Source of the DNA: Siphlonurus alternatus
Taxonomy: Eukaryota; Arthropoda; Insecta; Ephemeroptera; Siphlonuridae
Assembly: GCA_949825025.1 (NCBI GenBank)
Contig: OX463785.1
Location: 8,243,471 to 8,307,470, forward strand
Length of the DNA stretch: 64,000 nt
Reading direction: 5' to 3'
In this document: one piece after another, positions 17,502 through 30,300 of the stretch
How positions within the stretch are numbered: position 1 is the first letter of the stretch
How the letters are laid out: each line of letters starts with the position of its first letter
Notes under the pieces: model-generated
Told to the model about the DNA's origin: nothing
The model's input: the letters and a program-made list of their open reading frames with translations, nothing else
Databases searched by the model: none
Program-made: the position numbers and the translations under genes

Positions 17502-18367
17502 ACCAGAAAAACGAACTTAATAATTCTGCTATTCTATTAATTTCTTCGGTATTGTTCTTATGTGTTACTTTCACTGGACATATTTTGCTTAGCCTGGAAA
17601 TGTTAAATTTAATGATTGCTAATAATAGTGAAGTTGTAAATTGGAAAACATGTTCTTATATTTTTACTTTACTTGGTAGAATTCTTACAAGTTTATGTGC
17701 ATTGGTTATGATAAAATTAATTATTATTTTAAATAAAATTATTGAAATATTTATTAAAAAATTAAATAAAGTTGATCGCGATTTAAAATTACCTAAAAGA
17801 TTATTTAATAATTTTTTAATTATTACTTTAGCTTATATTATCCAGGAAATAATTACAGTCATTGTTGTTCTTTATAAGTATAAATCTCTTTACAAAAACT
17901 ATTGTTATTTATTATCACCGCTCTTAAATATATCATTGGAATGTTTTAGTTTTTTATTTGTAATTTTTTGTTATGAATTATCCTGTAGGATTAAAATATT
18001 AAGAGTTAAAATATGTAAATTTCACGACAGTTACGAAATTAATAATTTAACTTGTAAAAAAGTAGATACGTTGAGAAAAGTGTACGCTACTTTAGCTGAC
18101 GTCCATGATGAATTAAGTAGAAGATACTCATTGTTTTTACTACTTGATTTATCCCAATGTTTCATATACTCTTTAACGCTGATAATGAGTTTAATATCAT
18201 TGATTAAAAGTAACAATAGTTATCTTAAGAGTGTGACCTCGTTTTTTCTCTTTTTGGGATTTTGTTTTCGATTCATCTTAATTACTTGGAGCTGCAACTC
18301 TGTCTCGTCTCAGGTAATTATAACACTGATGTACAGTGTGATCATTTGAAAATTTACATCAATAAAT

Positions 18368-18625
18368 TTAAATTATAAGGATTTTGTTTAGTGCTATTTC
18401 GCCATCCGATTATTGCGATGCATGTATACAATTATCAACATTAGAAATAAAAGAGATGCCCCCACCCCCACCGGGCTTCGAACCTCGGGCCTTCCCTGAA
18501 ATCACCTGAGCACCCAGACTAAATTTCTAATGTTCTCTCTTTTATTTCTAATGTTGATAATTGTATACATGCATTGCAATAATCGGATGGCGAAATAGCA
18601 CTAAACAAACTCCTTTTAATTTAAT
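18368..18625. mobile_element. Fold-back element with a tRNA-like B box in its loop (Gr5 intron 1)
   Basis: Arms of roughly 100 bases (GTGCTATTTCGCCATCCGAT on the left, complement on the right) enclose a GC-rich loop of about 60 bases. On the - strand the loop reads GAGGTTCGAAGCCCGG, matching the RNA polymerase III B-box core GGTTCGANNCC. The T-stem would pair poorly, so this is a tRNA-derived relic, not a tRNA gene. Compare 57413-58132. Confidence 0.7.
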
Positions 18626-18795
18626 ATCACGCTATCCAGTTAGAAGTAAAATTACCAAAAATTTGAATAAATGAATTTATTGTAGTAAAGATTCTTGGAT
18701 GGGCCATCGAGTCAATTAGAAGTCGAGAAAGTGACCAATGCAGTGACGATGACATGAAATAGTACCTTTGATCTGTTGAATAAATATGCATTGAT

Positions 18796-19214
18796 AAGGA
18801 ACTTTCATGTGAAAAAACTGTACCTTACATGGAATGGAGTATCGACCTCAATTTTTTTATTGCAGAAATGGATAGAGGGTGCAAAGTTATATGCTACCCT
18901 GATTTCTTTCAGATTTTTTGTATCCCTAGAAGTATTTTTTAATAATTGTTGAAAGTTCTTTTTGTGACGTCACGAGGCGTCTGTCCTTAAGAAGAGGAAA
19001 GAACTTACCGCCGCGTGACGTCACAAAAAGGACTTTCAACAATTTTTTAAAAATACTTCCAGGGCTGTAAAAAATCTGAAAAAAATCAGGGTAGCATGCA
19101 TCCACTTTGTACCCTCTAATCCCTCTATCCATTTCTGCAATAAAAAATTTTTAGGTCGATACTCCCCCTCCATTCCATGTACGGTACAGTTTGTTCACAT
19201 GAAAATTCCTCATA
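18796..19214. mobile_element. Fold-back element with paired TGACGTCA sites (family B1, Gr5 intron 1)
   Basis: Inner arms begin AGTATCGACCTCAATTTTTT and end with the complement, including GGGTAGCAT / ATGCTACCC. Outer arms AACTTTCATGTG...AACTGTACC also pair with the far side. Just inside the loop both arms carry GTGACGTCAC, a perfect CRE palindrome, about 60 bases apart. A second copy is at 63292-63616, and diverged relatives are at 40183-40515 and 53444-53773. Confidence 0.8.
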
Positions 19215-19866
19215 CTATTCTTCCATATTATTTAAAAAAAAATTACTTTGTTTTTCAATTCAGAACATTATCAACATGTTGTTAGTCATGTAACTTTTAT
19301 ATTATAATTATACATCGTTCTCTATCAATTGAATTGGGAGTTTCGATCAGCATAATTCCATATTATACTGTGTATTATGTAAAAACACACCATAAAACAT
19401 TATTCTACAATCAATTAATTAATTAATTACAAATTAGCTTTAAGTTAAAAACGATAAAGAATTTTTGTAGTTAATTCCGCAAAGATCTAAAGAAAAATTA
19501 TTTCTCTTAATTTCAGGCGAACATTGTAAGCGCTGATATCTACAGATTGTTGGGCTATAGAAGGTATATGAACGCAAATATCAGAAAAGAAGTAAGTTAC
19601 AATATACAATTTTATAATTTTTATACTGTTTTGATTTTAATATTCCATGTAATTCTAAAAAGTATTTTTTTATCAAACATTTTCATAAAATAAATTATTA
19701 TATAAAATGAATGGAGTGTGTTTGGATAATCAAACAACTTTTTACTTTTTAGAAACACTCTTGACCTCTGTCTTGGGGACCAGGAAAAAAAAACTGAGCA
19801 AATGTTTGTTTGATTCATTTATAAAATAGAATATCAAAGACAAAAATTAGGTTGTTCATGGGAGTT

Positions 19867-20032
19867 TTCAATATACAGTCTAACAGATTTTAGAATACCT
19901 GTAGACAATATGGCGCCTAGCTTCCCAGACAGTCTCCATCGTATTCTGGCTGGGAAATAAGCAAAAGACGATCACCGTGCGTAGTCAAATCCACACGTAA
20001 ACTAAGATCTGTAATACTGTAGCTATTGAAAC
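19867..20032. mobile_element. Short inverted-repeat element in Gr5 intron 2
   Basis: Left end TTTTCAATATACAGTCTAAC and right end ACTGTAGCTATTGAAAC pair. The right part ACACGTAAACTAAGATCTG matches the right end of the fold-back at 14312-14554. An inner hairpin TTCCCAGACAG/CTGGCTGGGAA is present. Confidence 0.5.
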
Positions 20033-20856
20033 AAATTACTTAACTTAATTTGTATTTTTTTTTTTTTTTTTTTATTTGCGCAGGTCAAGTCTTTCGTCAC
20101 CGTGGTTCGGTCTCGTAAGTTCAACTTCTCAGCTTGCGGGTTGTTCGACATCGACCTACAACTGCTTTTCATGGTAAATAAACCAACAATAAGAAATTTA
20201 TTTCAACAATGAGAAGCTTCAAAGTTCACGTCACGATCCTTTCAGACAGCAAAAATCTAGCTACACTTTTTTTTCGACAATTTTAATGAAAGACAAGATT
20301 TAAGTAATTATGCAGGCTGCACAGATCTGGTAGTAGGAGTCCAGAAGAGTGCAGGAAAGGGTTCTGGGTGTCTGATAAGCCCCAGCATGGTCACAAAGAT
20401 AACTCTTACTGACAAGTTTAAATACCTGGCCACACGCGAAAGGGTAAAAGGGCGTCAAGGATGTTAACTTTAACAATTATGATCCTTGAGAAACGTCACT
20501 TCTAAAGTTTACAGATACAACAGATAGTTTCGAGATCCTTGTGCAGCAACGAATTTAAACTAAAATAAAAGTTTGTGTCCTCCCCCTTTAAAAACCTTAC
20601 AAAATATGAATGGTTCGCTGCGTCATTTGCTTATTGATGCTTCTCGTGAGAAATCAATAATTGAATATTTTGAACTATTAGTTATACTTTGATTATTGTA
20701 TTCTCCATATAAAAATTACTTGAAATAGCCTGTGTGTTTATTTTGATTTTAAATTTATTAACATTTTCTTGCTAATTATTATTTTATTTTATGTTCCAGG
20801 CTTTTGGAGCTGCTACAAATTATATTTTCGTTATCACTCAGATAGTTAAGGAATAA

Positions 20857-21330
20857 GAAAGTTCAATTAATTCTTCTTTTTTGCTATGAACAAGAAAAAA
20901 ACGATAGTATATAATTTACTTATACACAAAACATAAAGTAAAAAATAACTTAACACATTTATAACATAACGTTTTCATTAAAAATTATAATATAATGCAT
21001 ATTATGTATTAAAATAACTGATGATTATTCGATGCTTTCAATATATATAATATATTTTATTGCACTTCACTTAACCAAATTGTCCAATATTATTGAGTTA
21101 TATGCCTTATTTGCATATAAATCCAATACCAATACCAATTTAATACCAATTTCATACAAGGAAAGTTGAGTGTAAAAATGTAAATCTTTGACATTGAATC
21201 AATATCATTTTGAAACAACAAAAAAAGTCCATTATAGCAATTTAATATTCTTAAAAATATTGACATAAGAAAATAATAAATTCAAAAAATTGCGTTTTTA
21301 TGGTCAGTAAAGCTTGAAAGCTCGATCAGA
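20857..21330. other. Gr5-Gr6 intergenic region
   Basis: The shortest spacer in the array (474 bp), simple AT-rich sequence with no repeat or ORF of note. It must contain the Gr5 3' end and any Gr6 promoter. Confidence 0.5.
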
Positions 21331-24300
21331 ATGATTGAAGAAAGGAAATCTGTTCTATATCAATTTTCACCAATATTATATTACGCTAAATGGCATGGAA
21401 TATTACCATTTAATAAATTAAATTATAAGAGAAACGAAATTATAACTTCAATAGTTGCAAGAGTTGTTTCAATCAGTGTCTCAATTTTATTTCTGGTGGC
21501 TTATGCCATCGTAAATTGGGAAATAATTCATAAATTTATGAATTACAAAGATAAAGTTTCAAATTGGAAAGTTAGTTCAGATATTGGCATCTTCATTGGA
21601 AGATTATTGATCCTTTTAGGCGGTGTTGTAGTAATTAAATCAGAGATTATACTTTGTAAATCAATTGAATCTATAATTGAAAATTTAGATAAGATTGATT
21701 ATGCATTAAATTTATTTAAAAGTAGATATAAGGTTGTTTTATTTGCTGCAATTTTATTTTTAATCGTAGAGATTTCAAGAATAATATTTACAATATATGT
21801 ATATCGTTCTAGATATCAAGAAAATAAATTTAATTTAATTGCTCCTATATTAACTGAATTAATTGAAGCTTTTGAACATTTATTTTTTACATTATGTTTT
21901 GAATTATCTTATCGTATTAAAATATTAAGTAAATGTTTACGCATATACCATGACAATAATAATATTACATTATTAACAAGTCATCGTGTTACGCAACTAA
22001 AACGAGCCTTTGCAGCATTAGCAGAAGTCCAGCGTGAGTTACAGCTTAGGTTTTCGCTCTTCTTGCTATTGACGTTGTCACAGAAGTTCATTTATTCGTT
22101 GACACTTCTCATATCTCTGATCTCGTCTGTCAAAACAAGCAACGATCTGTACTCGATAGTAGCGTACTTTTGTCTCTTCCTGGGTTCGACTCTCCGCTTT
22201 GTCTTGATCGCTTGGTGCTGCGACGCGGTCACAACTCAGGTAATTATTATTTATGTATATGATTGAGAGTTACTCTAAAATAAATCAGAATATGTTTGTA
22301 TCAATTAAAAATTTAGTTAAGATTGATTATGTATTAAATTTATTTAAAAGTAACTTACAAAAAAGTTTAATATTTAGTTAAAAAAATGCAAAAAAAAAAT
22401 AAAAAATATATATAAAAATTTGCTATTTTCAAAATTTTATTAAAACTTATTTTTAATTATTTTATTCTCTTAATTGTACTACAGAATCAATCAATTTAAC
22501 TTATAAATTTTTAGAATCAATTTTAAAAATGAAAATTAATTTTAATTATAATAACTAAAGTAAATTAAGTTGATTTTGAAAAGATATCAATATGTAATAA
22601 AACTATAATTTTTTTGGGGGAGTGAGTTTTTGATTATGAGCTCTAAATACAAAAAATAAAATAAATTTCTGATATGTTTTCTAGTATGATAATAATTTAA
22701 CTTACAAATCTTACTACAGGCCAACATTGCCAGCGTTGAAGCAGTGAGACTACTTGGTTATGTGAAATATTTGAACACGGAATCCAAGAAAGAGGTAACG
22801 GTTTACAGAATAACCACAAAGTCTCTTCAAGCCTCTATATCACAGCAAGTATTAAGCCTGTATTACACCATACAATTTTGCTTACAATTTTTCCTCGCAA
22901 GAAAATTTCATCTCCATACAAACAAATGGAGTTCAAAGTTTTCTTGAAAGGAAAAATTGTATGCAATAGTTAGAAAAATTGTATCGTGTAATACCGGCTT
23001 AACAATGAATCAAACAATTTGGGAAATTTTATTATTTTTAGTTATAAGAAAATAAATTATAAAAAAATTATAATTTATTTATCATTAAAAATATAATCTG
23101 CCATTTCATATTAATATTATTTCCTCAGTTTTTCTTGAAGTTTATGCCAAACAATAATATAGATCCATGAGTAGGATCCTCTAATTGAGACCACTTGTAC
23201 CTCAGATCGAGTCCCTGGTGACCGTCATCCGGTCCCATAAGTTTGTCTTCTCAGCGTGTGGACTCTTCAACATCGACCTGCAGCTGCTCTTTGTGGTACG
23301 TTGTTTGTTTTTTGTTTGCAAAACTTTTAACACGTGAATACGAGATAAACATTCTTCTTTCTTGCTAGTGATGAATGATTTCGTGCGACAAGCGCCTTCT
23401 TAGTTGTTGACAGCCATGGGCCTGAGTCAACCTCTGTTCTGTCCCTGCGCGCCACGTATCTTCAATCTAATTGTTGGTACGGGGGGTGTGGCAAACGATA
23501 GAGTTTCTCCGTTCAGAAGGACGATGTTATGTAGGGAGTCTTGTAGACAGAGTACACTTAAAGAAGCAACTTGGTAAACGGTTAGGTAACCCTCACTTAA
23601 CACTATTGTGGGTATGGTGGAAAAGCTGAGGCCTCAAGGACCACCATGCGTATGTGTTGGTGAGTTATTGAGTTGTTTATTGTAATAAACATACATTGTA
23701 TCGACTAGGCGACGGTTTGGAATACTTTGTAAAAAGTGTGGTGGCATAATAGCTTCTTGATTAATTAACAATGGTTATTATGATTAATTAATTAAGTACC
23801 CTAAACGTAAAGCTTTAAAAAATGAAAATAACTTAATCCAAAATAACTCAAGAATATTCCTATGTGATTTTTAATTATCAATAATTATAATAAGCATGCA
23901 ATTTTCAACGGTTATTTTTGTATTTGAATTGAGTTATTTTCATTTTTTAAAGCTTTACGCTCAGGACACTTAATTAATTGTTAAAAAATGTGATGCCATG
24001 TCACACATAAGACTCTCTCGTGGCTCGTATTGGTGGTTGAACCACGAGGCTAAACAAGAAGCTATTATGCCACCACACTTTTTACAAAGTATTCCAAACC
24101 GTCGCTTAAGTCGACACAATGTATGTTTATTACAATAAACAACTCAATAACCTTCTCACCAACACATACGCATGGTGGTCCTTGAGGCCTCAGCTTTTCC
24201 ACCATACCCACAATAGTGTTAAGTGAGGGTTACCTAACCGTTTACCAAGTTGCTCCTTTAAGTGTACTCTGTCTACAAGACTCCCTACATAACATCGTCC

Positions 24301-24756
24301 GTCTGAACGGAGAAGGGCTATCGTTTGCCACACCCCCAAGATACGTGGCGCGCAGGGACAGAACAGAGGTTGACTCAGGCCCATGGCTTTCAATAACTTA
24401 GAAGGTGCTTGTCGCATGAGATCATACATCACCAGCAAGAAGTTGAATGCTGATTTCTTATTTCTTAGGGTTTGAAGAGTATATAAAAATTGAAAAAAAC
24501 AAAACGATGAAATTTGCAATTTTACATTACGCGTTTGTATTTATATAACGTCTAAAATATTCTAGGTGACATGCTTCCATTAAATAGACTAGATACTATA
24601 ACGTCCCTAAACCCTATTGAAGAATGGTAAAGTTACTCATATATTCAATTCAGTATCATTGTTTATATCGTATATTATTTGTGTTTTTTTCTGTTCCAGG
24701 CTTTTGGGGCCGCTACTAACTACGTATTTGTAATTACCCAGATTGTGAACACTTAA
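21331..24756 (+). CDS. Gustatory receptor-type 7TM protein, Gr6 (complete, 4 exons, 376 aa)
   Basis: Exons are 21331-22239, 22720-22794, 23206-23295 and 24700-24756 (TAA), phase 0, with donors GTAATT, GTAACG and GTACGT. The start MIEERKSVLYQFSPILYYAK aligns with the family. Gr5 and Gr6 share features absent from Gr2-4: SPILYYA (APILYYA in Gr5), the cluster FLLLTLSQ/FLLLDLSQ followed by FIYSLTL, and exon 2 beginning AN-I-S-x-LLGY. The tail SACGLFNIDLQLLFV-AFGAATNYVFVITQI carries the diverged Gr signature. Intron 3 contains a palindrome of about 1.1 kb and intron 2 a TTAA-flanked MITE, but no coding damage is seen. Confidence 0.92.
22856..22998. mobile_element. MITE of the TTAA-GCCNGTATTACAC family (Gr6 intron 2)
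   Basis: TTAA (22852-22855), then GCCTGTATTACACCATACAA, and at the right TTGTATCGTGTAATACCGGC, then TTAA. The interior shows ACAAATGGAGTTCAAAG. Four other copies: 35288-35429, 49901-50046, 49435-49540 and (weak) 32165-32284. Confidence 0.8.
23350..24447. mobile_element. About 1.1-kb palindromic element in Gr6 intron 3
   Basis: Arms of about 400 bases (about 23350-23760 and 24050-24447) are near-exact inverted copies: for example AGTCAACCTCTGTTCTGTCC on the left and its complement GGACAGAACAGAGGTTGACT on the right, and GACGGTTTGGAATACTTTG against CAAAGTATTCCAAACCGTC. The 300-base centre folds again around AAGCTTTAAAAAATGAAAAT. ORFs on both strands are shadows of the arms. Class unknown; no target duplication identified. 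Confidence 0.85.
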
Positions 24757-25849
24757 TGTGAATTTTATAGTTCTTATTTGTTTAAAGTTCTATAATAATA
24801 TAATTAATTAAAATTGTTCTAATATATTACTGGTACCTCAAACTTTTTCAGAAATAACTGATTGAAACTTTTGTCACAATGTATTTAATTTAATTGGATT
24901 AATTAATGTTTGGGCTATTTTAAGTAAAATTCACGGTATATATGCAAAATGTTTTGTTTCAAGATAATTTAGATTTAATTACTTATTTTAAGAATGAAAC
25001 TTCTTGAGTTTGAATTAAAGAGGGAATTTTCACAGATCGAAATAAATTTTGAATTAAATACTGAAAATATAATTATATATTCTTATATCAACATAATTAT
25101 CTATTTGCCAATCTCACGAATATAAAATAAATAATATTTCAATATATAATATTATTTTATTTCGGAATGATTAAAACTTGAGATTTAAATTGGCACCGCA
25201 GTGCTATATTTTATTGGAAATTGAGTTTTACATCAAACCCACAAAAAACAATCCAGTTAAAATAAATGCTCACAATTGCAATAAAAAATTAAGTAGAAAA
25301 AAATTAATTTGCAAATGTTTTTTTTATAAAATATTTATTAAAATAAAAAAATCTTATTTAATTAATTATAAGTTTATTGCAAGATGTTTTTTTTATATTT
25401 ACTTTAATATTAATTTGTATAAATAAAAATGAAAATTTGCATGGAAATGCTTCAAATGAAAATAATTGAAGGGAATATCTGTAGCTTCATGATGTTCACA
25501 ATTTGATCTTTCAGAACGCATTGTGAATTAATTTCTACATAATTCAATTTTTACATGGATATATAAATATATAATCTAGAGGTATTTAATCCAACTCAAC
25601 TATTATCAATCAGTACGATCACATGAGGGTGTTTAATACGTATTCGTTGACGTTGATAATATTATTCTTACGAGGCGTCTTAAACGGATCCGAATCAAAC
25701 ATTTTCATGTAAACATAGTGATTGAATTAACAAAAAGTACATTACGAACATTTCAATTTTTTATTATAATGTTAGTAAAGTGTTCACAAATTCTATTCAT
25801 TCGCTGGATGATTCCCAAATATGAATCTTATCAAAATAGTGCACATTAA

Positions 25850-26150
25850 AGTGGAGATAACATGGATCAGCTGACCCAATGCTAAAAAATTTCCCATTCA
25901 TGAAAATTATGAAAAAAAATTAAAATGTTCTCCTCTACATCCCCTATCAGTAGGTAGGTCTCCATGGTAAATCAGTCAACTTTAAATATTATTAACTTGA
26001 AAACTAGATCGTATTTGTGTACCTGATATTTTAGCATTTTAGCTACTGATAGGGCTGTAGAGGACAACATTTTATTAATTTTTTTTTTTCATAATTTTCA
26101 TGAATGGGATTTTTTTAGCATTGGGTCAGCTAAACCGTATTATCTCTACC
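25850..26150. mobile_element. TTAA fold-back element, family A, internally deleted copy
   Basis: Flanked by TTAA at 25846-25849 and 26151-26154. Ends AGTGGAGATAACATGGATCA and the complement-like CGTATTATCTCTACC. It shares ATGTTCTCCTCTACATCCCC with the 13118 copy but lacks part of the centre. Confidence 0.75.
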
Positions 26151-27288
26151 TTAACACACCAAAACTAAACCTTCTTTGCAACTATAGATTTATCAAATGG
26201 AGAACCACAAAGTTTTTTTAATGTATATATTATAAATGGAAAAAAGTACCAAATTGTGCTACTGTGTTTTTTTTTTTACAATACATTTATTTTATTGAAT
26301 CGCTAGGAACCATTATTTAATAAAGTCTATTTAAAGTTTAAGGCGTGAATTAGGATATATCCTCTTATTAATAAGAAACAGCTTCTGAGGGTAAGGGGGA
26401 GGGGGACGCACTTTCAATAAATATTAAAAAATTGTTTTCTGGACTGAATAAATAAAAAATATTAAAATTTAGCGCATAATTTGGAACTGTTTAAAACAAT
26501 ATAAAAAATACATGTATGTTGTCCATAACATAAATGTGTGTCATTTTAGTGAACTGTACAGTTGTGTTTGTATATTTACATACAATTAATTTAGACAAGT
26601 AATTATGGATTATATTTATATCTTATAATGTAATAATTGTAATGTATCCAACAACTGGAATATCTGTATTGGATCCAAAAAACAAATCAAATAATGCTAT
26701 GATGGGAAATGCACCAATTTTATTGGCAACACGTAATTTCGACACGTGGTTATGAAACAATAAACATTGAGAAGTCATCTTGCCTCCAGCTGACATCAGA
26801 ATCATCAAGCGGCAAGGTGAAAGTTACACGTGACTCATGGTTTTTTATCTTACGCGCTTATAGTCAGACTAGCGTAAGTTTGCATATAGAAAGTTTTTCA
26901 ACAAGTGCTGTTTATGAGAAATTTTATTAACTCTTTTTCATGTGTAATTAGAATACACATGTTAACTTTCAAAGTAGAATTTATTACTTAAAAAATAATG
27001 AAGACTTATTTCCAAGGGCTTCTGGAGAATTGCTAAAAAAAGTATTAAATAAAATATCTACTTTTATTACACTAAATCTTGAATGAAATGTATAAATAAT
27101 TAAACTTCTCTAATCTTAACACTTAATTAATAATGCAATAAATAATATATCACAATAAAACCTTGATTGATTTAAAACTTAGTTAATAAAATAACATTGT
27201 GTATAAAGGAGTGTCAAAGTTTTATGATAGACACTTAAGAAGATAAGGAAATGTTGGTGGTGGGGATGAAGTAGAGTTGCATTCACAG

Positions 27289-27294
27289 TCAGTG
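27289..27294 (+). promoter_or_regulatory. Possible initiator (TCAGTG) upstream of ACE-like ATG
   Basis: TCAGTG about 30 bases before the ATG fits the arthropod initiator TCAGTY. No TATA-like box lies 30 bases upstream and no clear DPE is seen, so this is a weak call from one short motif. Confidence 0.25.
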
Positions 27295-27319
27295 TGAACG
27301 TAGTCTAACAAGTGCCAGC

Positions 27320-30300
27320 ATGTGGCTGCCATCAGCTCTAGTGTGTGGTCTCGTGGTCCTCACAGCCTCTCTATCGGTGGACAAGGAACAGAAATCGTCC
27401 ATCCAAGTTGAACTAATAGAATGGGATATTGAGGAGGAAGGGTGTGAGCCACTACAGACTGCCGACTGGGAGTTTCTACTGAGGGATACTGAAGGATATG
27501 TCGACAATAAGGTATGGTACCTATGTGTTTGGTGAAAGTATTTATTTAGAGATAATATAGTGCTGCTAACAAAAATATTCAAATTTTAAAAATTTAATAA
27601 AAATATATAATTTGTATTTATTAAAGATTTGTAAGTTTCTATAATATACTGTATAAGGATGTATATACATTTATTTTGTAATAATTAAAATATTGAACAA
27701 GTCATAATTGTTAAATACTCAATTAATTTATTATTTAATACTAATTTAATTATGAACATGAACGAAGCAATTGAAGCATTGAAAATTGAAAATACATATC
27801 GTATAAAAATTTGCTGTAAATATTAAATAAAAATTCATTATTTTATTAATTTATTTTATTGGACTATTTTAATAAAATGTAATAAAATATTGATTATTAC
27901 ATTTTATAAATTCTAAAAGTATGATAAATAAAATAAAATTTCATAAGAAAAATATATAAACTGAATTCTATAAATCAGGCAAGGGAGTGTATTAATACAA
28001 TCTTGTTGAGGCAATTAACGGAATCGACGGGTAACTTATCGTATATATTTTATATAAATGTCCTGGCTTCGATCAAAAAGCATAAATTTTTTTATTTAAA
28101 TAAGTAATTATTTTAATATTACGTAAAAAATACAAAAATAGCGTAAAGAATATGCAACAATATAAGTTCCCTGACACACTAACGAGTCAACAATGACAAC
28201 AATGTATTATCAATTATAGTCACAAGTCCAAGGTCACTGTTTCATCACATCGTGAAGTCATCACATACGTGCAAGGCGAACAAATAACGCGATTAATTAT
28301 TAAAGTCCATTAGTGTTATAACGCAATATAAAAGTTATTATTTTATATAAAAAATATAGAAATTGGTTTGTTGTCGATTTTCATGTCTTGCTTAAGGCAC
28401 TTTAATGTCAAGGATAGTAAAAATTAGTTTATTGTTATGAAATTTTATACGGACAATAGACGTGCATTTATGGATTGCAAAATAGTATGCATTATAGGTT
28501 TTATTTGAAATTTATTATAAAATTGATTAACAATATTTTAAATTCTTAGTATTGCAAAGAAGTGTATTCAAAATTATCTTTAATACATTGATTTAGTCTA
28601 TAAAATAAAAAACGTGTCATTTTTTTAATAAATTATTTATTTTATTTTTTTAAGAAATGTTCATGTATTGTGTACGTACTTTACGTTCAATAGCCTACAT
28701 TTTTCCATTTTTCCTGAATGGCTTTTATATAAATTAATAATAATGCAAACATTCAGCTATTTTAAATTAGCGGCGCATTTATTGTATGAAACAAACATCT
28801 TATATGAATAACATAATTATTATTGCAAGAAATAAACTTAAACAGTAAAATAAAGAAGCAATGAAACTTTAAATGCTTTAGGGTCAATGTACTTCAATTA
28901 TTATTTGTGTTAAAGTGCTATCGCGTATACACACACTTAAATGACAAGGAAACAATACATTTAACTCATGCAAGCCTTATAAAAAATGTTTACAAATTAA
29001 TGTTCAACAATTTGAAAATTAACTTTTAAGTTAATATTATACATTGCAGTTTGTGTTCTATTATTCGTGTATCAAGGGAGATTTTTTAATACAAATTTAA
29101 TTTTCCTACTAGAGACTTGAAAATTTGTATTCCTGCTAAAAACATAACACAGAATTTAATGGTACCTTTGAAATTTTGATCTGAAAATTTTTTCAACCCT
29201 CAAAGGGTCCGGGTCCAATGTGAAAATGTTTATTCAGTGATTGCAATTATTAGATAAATTCAATAAATAACATTAAAGAGAAAACAAGAACAAAATAATA
29301 ATAAAATATATATTTTTCATTTGTAATATTTCAACTTAAAGTCAGATACAAAATTGCTATTAATTAAGATGAATCCTCCGAGAACGTTACCAAGATATAG
29401 GTGAGGTAATCAAGTCCCTCTCATCACTCGCTCGTCACGCCGACCAACGTTCATACTGATAACTCTTATCAGTCACCTTGCCCGCCTACCCGCGAGTGTA
29501 TAGTACAAGCAGTGGGTCGCGCACTGGCACGCGCGTGAGGTCGGGGCAGTAAACAAGTTGAGATCAAGTGTTTGAGCAATTCGAGCCAATTGAACCAATC
29601 ATTTTTAGAACCATTTTTCTCAGGAGATAGCTTAGAAGTAATCCATGCATGATTTGTTTCAAGAGATGATGATTTACATATTTAATACAATGAAAAAGTT
29701 CAATAAAGTACCTCTATTATAGACTGTAGAGGCTTCAAGTTAGCTGATTTTGCGATGTTCCCACCGTCCCATCCAAAACATATGTAAAAAAAACTTGAAA
29801 TCGCTTTTTTGGCATTAAAGAAATTTTTTAGAGGAAAATTAGTTCTTTATTCATTATCAGAATACCTCTAAATAGGGGGGTTGAAGGTGATTACAAATTA
29901 ATAGCTTTAATATAATTACTGAGAAAAAATTCAAATTTTGTAACATGGTGGCTTATGGAGAAAATTTTCCCGCCGAGGAACACTTGAAGGCTCTATATAA
30001 CTACCCACAAACACAATATGGAGTAACGTTTGTCCTTTCCCAAGATGTACACCTCGGGACAGTACGAACTCTACTTTTGCATCATTTGCTGACACTGCCG
30101 ATCCAAGAGACGAAAAGATGCAAGTTTACAATTTTAGAGAGCAGCCAGTCTAGCCATCCTGAAAAACTTTAAGTCCACCATATACCTCTATTAGCTGCGT
30201 GGCAACGTCAATAAACATAGTATGGGTTTCGTGTGTATATTGTCCAGAGATGTGTATATTTATGATTATTTATAAATAAATAATTACGCCCCAGAAATTA

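Larger units (their letters stand above)
16253..20856 (+). pseudogene. Gustatory receptor-type gene Gr5, exon 1 interrupted by a hAT-type insertion
   Basis: The coding pieces are 16253-16357 (35 codons, with NIAPILYYARFHGVLPF), 17510-18313 (268 codons), 19517-19591 (25), 20084-20173 (30) and 20800-20856 (18 plus TAA). All later splice sites are normal. The first exon is split by a 1,144-bp element (16358-17501) flanked by ACCAGAAA on both sides. Reading into the element meets a stop after about 18 codons. The two exon halves are in the same frame and otherwise undamaged, and their total (376 aa) equals Gr6, so the break is the insertion alone and is probably recent. The tail SACGLFDIDLQLLFM-AFGAATNYIFVITQI is intact. 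Loss of function is likely unless the element is spliced out or absent from other alleles. Confidence 0.88.
24757..27319. other. Intergenic region between the Gr array and the ACE-like gene
   Basis: Mostly AT-rich. It holds a TTAA fold-back relic (25850-26150), one detached end of the family B2 fold-back near 26505 (TACATGTATGTTGTCCAT), a GC-richer non-repetitive block at about 26690-26900 with CACGTG/CACGTGAC motifs, and a - strand ORF (26623-26808) discussed in the findings. The last 120 bases are the likely ACE-like promoter and leader. Confidence 0.5.

Noticed and set aside
18440..18510. Possible tRNA gene in the fold-back loop
   Set aside because: B-box core present but the T stem has mismatches, and acceptor and anticodon arms cannot be drawn.
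23385..24519. Overlapping ORFs on both strands (24190 and 24216)
   Set aside because: Both lie in an arm of the large palindrome; open frames there mirror each other.
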